A stretch of 64,000 nt of DNA. It comes from Mycobacterium kiyosense. GTDB taxonomy: Bacteria > Actinomycetota > Actinomycetes > Mycobacteriales > Mycobacteriaceae. The notes beneath the pieces were generated by a model. It searched no databases. It was given only the letters and a program-made list of their open reading frames with translations, and was not told the DNA's origin. Of this stretch, positions 59,701 through 64,000 are shown piece by piece. The translations under genes and the position numbers were made by a program. Each line of letters opens with the position of its first letter. Within the stretch, counting starts at the first letter, position 1. Location: positions 5,704,001-5,768,000 of the forward strand of contig AP025179.1 in the NCBI GenBank assembly GCA_021654635.1, in the 5' to 3' direction.

Positions 59701-62208
59701 GGCGGGGACGCCGGCGCCGGCGGTCTGGCCAACATCGGCGGGACCGAAGGCAGCGCCGGCAACGGTGGCAGAGGCGGAGACGGCGGCAACGGTGGCATCG
59801 GTGCCGCAGGCACTGCTCCGGGCCAAGCGGGTTATCAGGGTGGTGAAGGCGGTCTCGGCGGCAACGGCGGCTATGCCGGCGCGGGCGGTATCAACGGCGC
59901 CGGCGGCAACGGCGGTAACGGCGGTGACGGCGGTGCCGGTAAAGCGGCCGCCAACGGCTTCAGCGGGACCGGCGGCCAGGGCGGCGACGGCGGCGACGGC
60001 GGGGCCGGCGGAATCGCTGGATCGGGCACTGGCGGGGTCGCCAGCGGTGGCGCAGCGGGTACCGGCGGCGACGGCGGCGCTGGTGGCCGGGGTGGTGACG
60101 GTGGCATCAACCAAGTCGGTGGCGACGGTGGCAACGGCGGCCGCGGCGGCCAGGGCGGCGCCGGCGGCATCAACACTCCCGTAGCCGGCGGTGCCACCAG
60201 CGTCGCGAGTGGCACCGGCGGCGACGGCGGCCGCGGCGGCGACGGCGGTACGGGTGGCGCCGGCACCGCCACCAACGCGGGCTCCGGCGGCAACGGCGGA
60301 CAGGGCGGCGACGCAGGCGCGGGCGGCCTCCCCAACCTCGCCGGTACCGTCGGTAACGCCGGCACCGGCGGCGACGGCGGCACCGGCGGGTCCGGCGGAA
60401 ACGGCAACGACGGTCCCAATCTCGGCCAGAACGGCTTCTACGGCGGCAGCGGCGGCCAGGGCGGTGGCGGTGGCAACGCCGGTGTCGGCGGCACCAACGG
60501 CGACGGGGGCGCGGGCGGGCGAGGCGGCAACGGCGGCGACGGCAAAGTCGGCGCCAACGGCGTCGCCACCTCCGGAAGCGACGGCGGGTACGGCGGCAAT
60601 GGCGGGGCCGGCGGCGACGGCGGCAACGCGGGTACCGGCAGCGGCGCGAGCGGCAGCGGCGGGGCCGGCGGGCTGGGCGGCAACGGCGGCGACGGCGCGC
60701 GGGGCGGAACCGGAGATGCCTACTTCGAGGGCGGCTTCGGCGGCAGCGGCGGCGAAGGAGGCCAGGGCGGCAGAGGCGGTCTCAACACCGATGGCGTCAG
60801 CAGCGTCACCAGTGCCAACGGCGGTAACGGTGGCACCGGCGGTACCGGCGGCACCGGCGGAGCCGGGTCCTGGGGCCCGCCGGGAGCGGCGGCACGGGTG
60901 GCATCGGCGGCGACGCGGGCGCGGGCGGTGACGCGAACGTCGGCGGCGCGCAGGGCTTCGCCGGTACCGCCGGCGACGGCGGTCAGGGCGCCGGCGGCAC
61001 CGGATCCAACGGCGCTACCGGTACCGGCAACGACGGCGCGGGCGGCGGCACCGGTGGCCGCGGCGGCGACGGCGGCCGGGCCGGTGTCGGGGGCGCCAAC
61101 GGCAACGGCGGGGCCGGTGGCCGCGGCGGCGACGGGGGTGACGGCGCCGGGGTGGACATCGTCGGCGGCGGTCCTGGCGGGCACGGCGGGAACGGCGGCG
61201 ACGGTGGTCAAGGCGGCTTCGCCGGCAATGGTGCCGGCGCGACCGCTCTCGGTGGTGCCGCGGGCACCGGCGGGAACGGCGGCGACGGCGGTCGCGGCGG
61301 TGACGGCACGGCGAGCCAGACCGGCGGCCTGGGCGGTGACGGTGGCCGCGGGGGCGCGGGCGGCATCGCCGGCCTGAACTCCGGCGGAAACGGCAGTGTC
61401 GTCAGCGGTCTCGGCGGCAACGGCGGCAACGGCGGCACCGGTGGCACCGGTGGCGACGGGTCTGGCGGCGTCGTGGGCGCCGGCGGCCGGGGTGGCCTCG
61501 GCGGCGACGCCGGCGACGGCGGAGTGGCCAACACCGGCGGCGCCGACGGCAACGCCGGAGTCGGCGGTGACGGCGGCAACGGCGGTCGCGGCGGCAACGG
61601 CCTCAACGGCAATGTGGGCGGCCGCGGAGGCAACGGCGGCGGCGGCGGATCGGCGGCACTGGGCGGCACCAACGGCAGCGGTGGCGACGGCGGCAACGGC
61701 GGGCAGGGCGGCGCCGGTACCCAAGGCGCGAGCGGCACCGGCGGCACCGGCTCACCCGGCGGCACCGGCGGTGACGGTGGAGATGGCGGCAACGGCGGTG
61801 CGGGCAGCGGTGCGCCCGGCAATGGCGGCGACGCGGGCAACGGCGGCGCCGGAGGGGACGGTGGCAAGGGTGGTTACGGGTCGAACGCGAATAGGGGCGG
61901 CAACGGTGGCAGCGGCGGACATGGCGGCGAGGGCGGCCACGGCGGCCACCCCAGCGCGGGCGGCACCGGCGGGGAGGGGCGACGGCGGCACCGGTGGCAC
62001 CGGCGGCGACGGCGGCGATTCGCAGTACGACCAAGCGGGCAATGGCGGCACGGGCGGCAACGGTGGCGACGGCGGTAACGGCGTCGGCTCGCCCGGCGGC
62101 ACCGGCGGCAGCGGCGGCAGCGGCGGCCACGGCGGCACAAGCGGTGGCAACCTCAACGGCACGGGTGGCTCGGCCGGCAGCCCCGGCCACCACGGCCAGG
62201 TCAGCTGA
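56755..62208 (+). CDS. Very large PE_PGRS protein, about five apparent frameshifts
   Basis: ATG 56755 starts [20 protein letters not shown], a PE domain of about 100 residues ending ...[20 protein letters not shown]. The rest, about 1700 residues, is GGxGG-type PGRS repeats, to the end [13 protein letters not shown]. Gly-rich frames change at about 57690, 57770 and 57835 (three losses of one base that restore the frame), about 60885 and about 61980. The total is a whole number of codons. It holds the place of Mtb PE_PGRS53 (Rv3507) between fadD17 and ilvX, but orthology cannot be judged from repeats. PE_PGRS proteins are surface or secreted through ESX-5. Confidence 0.9.
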
Positions 62209-62214
62209 GCACGG

Positions 62215-63762
62215 CTACCCCAGCAGCGACGGCACCACCGCGTCGATCAGGTGCGGACCGGGTTCGGCGAAGGCGTCCCGCAGCGCCTCAGCCAGCTCCT
62301 CGGCCGTCGTGGCCCGCCGCGCCGGCACCCCCATGCCTTGCGCGATATGCACGAAATCCATTGTGGGACGGGATATGTCGAGCAGGTCCAGCGCCTTGGG
62401 GCCGGGGGCCGACCCGGCGCCGACGCGTTGTAGCTCCAGTCGCAGGATGTCGTACCTGCCGTTGTTGTAGATCACGGTGGTGACGTCGAGGTTCTCTCGC
62501 GCCTGGGTCCACAATCCCGAAATCGTATACATGGCAGAGCCATCCGATTCCAGGCACAGCACCGGGCGGTCGGGGGCGGCGACGGCGGCGCCGACCGCGG
62601 TCGGGATGCCGTAGCCGATCGCCCCGCCGGTCAGGGTGAGCCAGTCATGGGCGGGCGCGCCGGCGGTGGCCGCGGGGAGCAGCAGGCCCGAGGTGTTCGA
62701 CTCGTCGACGACGATGGCCCGTTCCGGCAGCAGCGCACCGACCACGTCGGCCGCCGACGCCGCCGTCAACGCACCCGACGGCAGCGCCGGACGCGATGCG
62801 GCCGCTACCGGAGCGCAGACGCCGGGCGCCACTTCGTCGGCCAATGCCGTCAAAGCTGCTGCGGCACCGCCGAATTCGGCGAGCGCATGGACTTCGCAGC
62901 CAGCCGGCACCAGATCGCTGGGCATGTCGGGGTAGGCGAAGAACGACACCGGGGACTTGGCACCGGCCAGCACCAGATGCTTGCTTCCGGTCAACTGCGC
63001 GGCGGCGGCTTCGGCGAAGTAGCCGAGTCGTTCGATCGCGGGCACCCCGGCGCCGCGCTCCAGCCGGGTGGGGAATGTCTCGCACAACAATCGGGCCCCG
63101 GTTGCTGCGCCGATCCGTGCTGCAGCGGCCAGGCCGGCGGCGCGGGTGGCGTCTCCCCCGACCAGGATCGTGGTGGGTTCGCCGCTGCGCAGCACCTCGG
63201 CCACTGCTCGCACGTCTGCGGGAGCCGCGGCCGCGCTCACCGCCACCGGTGTAACCGGTTGCCCGCCTTCGGACCACGAGGTGTCGGCGGGCAGAATCAA
63301 CGTCGAGATATGCGAGTTCGAGAGGCTGGTGGCAATCGCTTCGGCGGCATCAGCGCCGACTTCGGCAGCGGTGGCGGTGCGGCGCACCCAGCCCGAGACG
63401 GTGCCGGCGACCGAATCGATGTCGGATTCCAGTGGGGCGTCGTACTTCTTGTGGTAGGTGGCGTGGTCGCCGACCACCACCACCATGGGCACCCGGGCGC
63501 GACGCGCGTTGTGCAGGTTGGCCAGACCGTTGCCCAGTCCGGGTCCCAGGTGCAGCAGCACCGCGGCGGGCCGACCGGCGATGCGCGCATAGCCGTCGGC
63601 GGCACCGGTGGCCACACCCTCGAAAAGGGTTAGCACGCCACGCATTTGGTCGACTGTGTCCAGGGCGGCGACGAAGTGCATCTCCGAGGTGCCCGGGTTG
63701 GAGAAACACACGTCGACCCCGCCGTCGACCAAGGTCTTGATCAGCGCCTGGGCACCGTTCAT
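62215..63762 (-). CDS. ilvX: Acetolactate synthase-like ThDP protein IlvX
   Basis: 515 residues, the same as Mtb IlvX (Rv3509c). The start MNGAQALIKTLVDGGVDVCF is the N-terminal PYR domain, with the ThDP Glu in TLFEGVATGAADGYAR near residue 51. The central domain contains RSGEPTTILVGGDATRA, and the C-terminal PP domain GDG-like segment is CLESDGSAMYTISGLWTQAR with VIYNNGRYD. The family includes acetolactate synthase and benzoylformate decarboxylase; the true reaction of IlvX is not established. Its ATG overlaps the stop of the fragment upstream. Confidence 0.93.
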   Translation of the reverse strand: MNGAQALIKTLVDGGVDVCFSNPGTSEMHFVAALDTVDQMRGVLTLFEGVATGAADGYARIAGRPAAVLLHLGPGLGNGLANLHNARRARVPMVVVVGDHATYHKKYDAPLESDIDSVAGTVSGWVRRTATAAEVGADAAEAIATSLSNSHISTLILPADTSWSEGGQPVTPVAVSAAAAPADVRAVAEVLRSGEPTTILVGGDATRAAGLAAAARIGAATGARLLCETFPTRLERGAGVPAIERLGYFAEAAAAQLTGSKHLVLAGAKSPVSFFAYPDMPSDLVPAGCEVHALAEFGGAAAALTALADEVAPGVCAPVAAASRPALPSGALTAASAADVVGALLPERAIVVDESNTSGLLLPAATAGAPAHDWLTLTGGAIGYGIPTAVGAAVAAPDRPVLCLESDGSAMYTISGLWTQARENLDVTTVIYNNGRYDILRLELQRVGAGSAPGPKALDLLDISRPTMDFVHIAQGMGVPARRATTAEELAEALRDAFAEPGPHLIDAVVPSLLG

Positions 63763-63932
63763 CGGTCCGCCTTTCCTGGGTGCATTTCGCGTGGGTCTTG
63801 CGGCGGCGCCGGCAGTTTGAACACCCGCTCGGCATTGCCGTGCACGACGTCTCGGCGAGACTGTTCTCCGAGTCCGAGTTCACTGCGCAGTAACCGCTGG
63901 GTTGGATGCTGCATCCACACGTCGATCGTCAT
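63759..63932 (-). pseudogene. Amidohydrolase remnant with internal deletion (57 residues)
   Basis: The ORF reads MTIDVWMQHPTQRLLRSELG, then LGEQSRRDVVHGNAERVFKL and on to the stop overlapping ilvX. The first 16 residues match the N-terminus, and the last 40 the C-terminus (VHGNAERVFKL), of mycobacterial amidohydrolase-2 proteins of about 280-290 residues as I recall them. The metal-binding centre is missing. The two ends are joined in frame, so an internal deletion of roughly 700 bp is inferred. An in-frame stop lies 12 bp before its ATG. A tiny functional peptide cannot be excluded. Confidence 0.6.
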
Positions 63933-64000
63933 CGCGCCTTGACTTTAGCTCGCTGACGATGCGCGCCGCGGAGCGGCGTGAGAAGGAAGCGGGCCATCCA

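Noticed and set aside
58426..60114. Ala/Thr/Val-rich 562-residue minus-strand frame and similar Ala- or Pro-rich frames in the PE_PGRS gene
   Set aside because: Gly-rich repeats leave all six frames open. None has a start context, signal or domain.
57120..62200. CRISPR-like or satellite array suggested by the short repeats
   Set aside because: There are no constant-length spacers or identical repeats; the pattern is codon-level GGxGG repetition of a PE_PGRS protein.

Overview
The window comes from a high-GC, probably slow-growing Mycobacterium. The support is gene order matching two M. tuberculosis (Mtb) regions, a very large PE_PGRS gene, a complete mce4 operon, an LpqH-type lipoprotein and many GTG/TTG starts. 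The species cannot be named from the sequence alone. Mtb names and locus numbers below come from recognising protein sequence and gene order; no database was searched.

Region 1 (1-18.2 kb) is the Rv0756c-Rv0770 neighbourhood read backwards. It holds a truncated 3-hydroxyisobutyrate dehydrogenase-like gene, an SDR and the aldehyde dehydrogenase aldA, divergent from a TetR regulator. The regulator leads the CYP123 / SDR / CYP51 / ferredoxin / SnoaL-like operon. Next come an FAD amine-oxidase-like protein and an F420-type LLM protein, then adhB and the Rv0760c-type ketosteroid-isomerase fold protein. Two exported proteins follow (one of unknown fold, one a papain-like lipoprotein), then a HIT protein, the PhoR/PhoP two-component system, an Rv0756c homologue and tRNA-Thr.

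Region 2 (18.2-32.8 kb) is accessory. It starts with a broken sterol-desaturase gene against the tRNA. Two receptor Ser/Thr kinases with related kinase and extracellular domains then face each other across 6.5 kb. Between them lie two alpha/beta hydrolases, an enoyl-CoA hydratase, a Thr-rich secreted protein, an LpqH-like lipoprotein and an MFS pump. A GAP-family membrane protein, a TDT transporter and two small exported proteins complete the region.

Region 3 (32.9-64 kb) is the Rv3484-Rv3509c neighbourhood: cpsA, an SDR, a nitroreductase, a second SDR, an enoyl-CoA hydratase, the small gene before otsA, otsA and an Rv3491-like secreted protein. The whole mce4 cholesterol-import operon follows (two Mas genes, mce4F-A, yrbE4B-A), then hsd4A and fdxD. 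Divergent from these are fadE26-fadE27-fadD17 for cholesterol side-chain degradation. PE_PGRS, ilvX and an internally deleted amidohydrolase remnant close the window. KstR-type boxes lie before yrbE4A, between fdxD and fadE26, before the SDR at 36.8 kb and, slightly degenerate, before adhB. This suggests one sterol regulon reaching across regions 1 and 3.

Two cautions apply. About twenty single-base frameshifts interrupt otherwise well-conserved genes, mostly in runs of G, C or A, so most are probably sequence errors rather than real mutations. Regions 1 and 3 are megabases apart in Mtb, so their closeness here is either a real rearrangement centred near tRNA-Thr or an assembly join.
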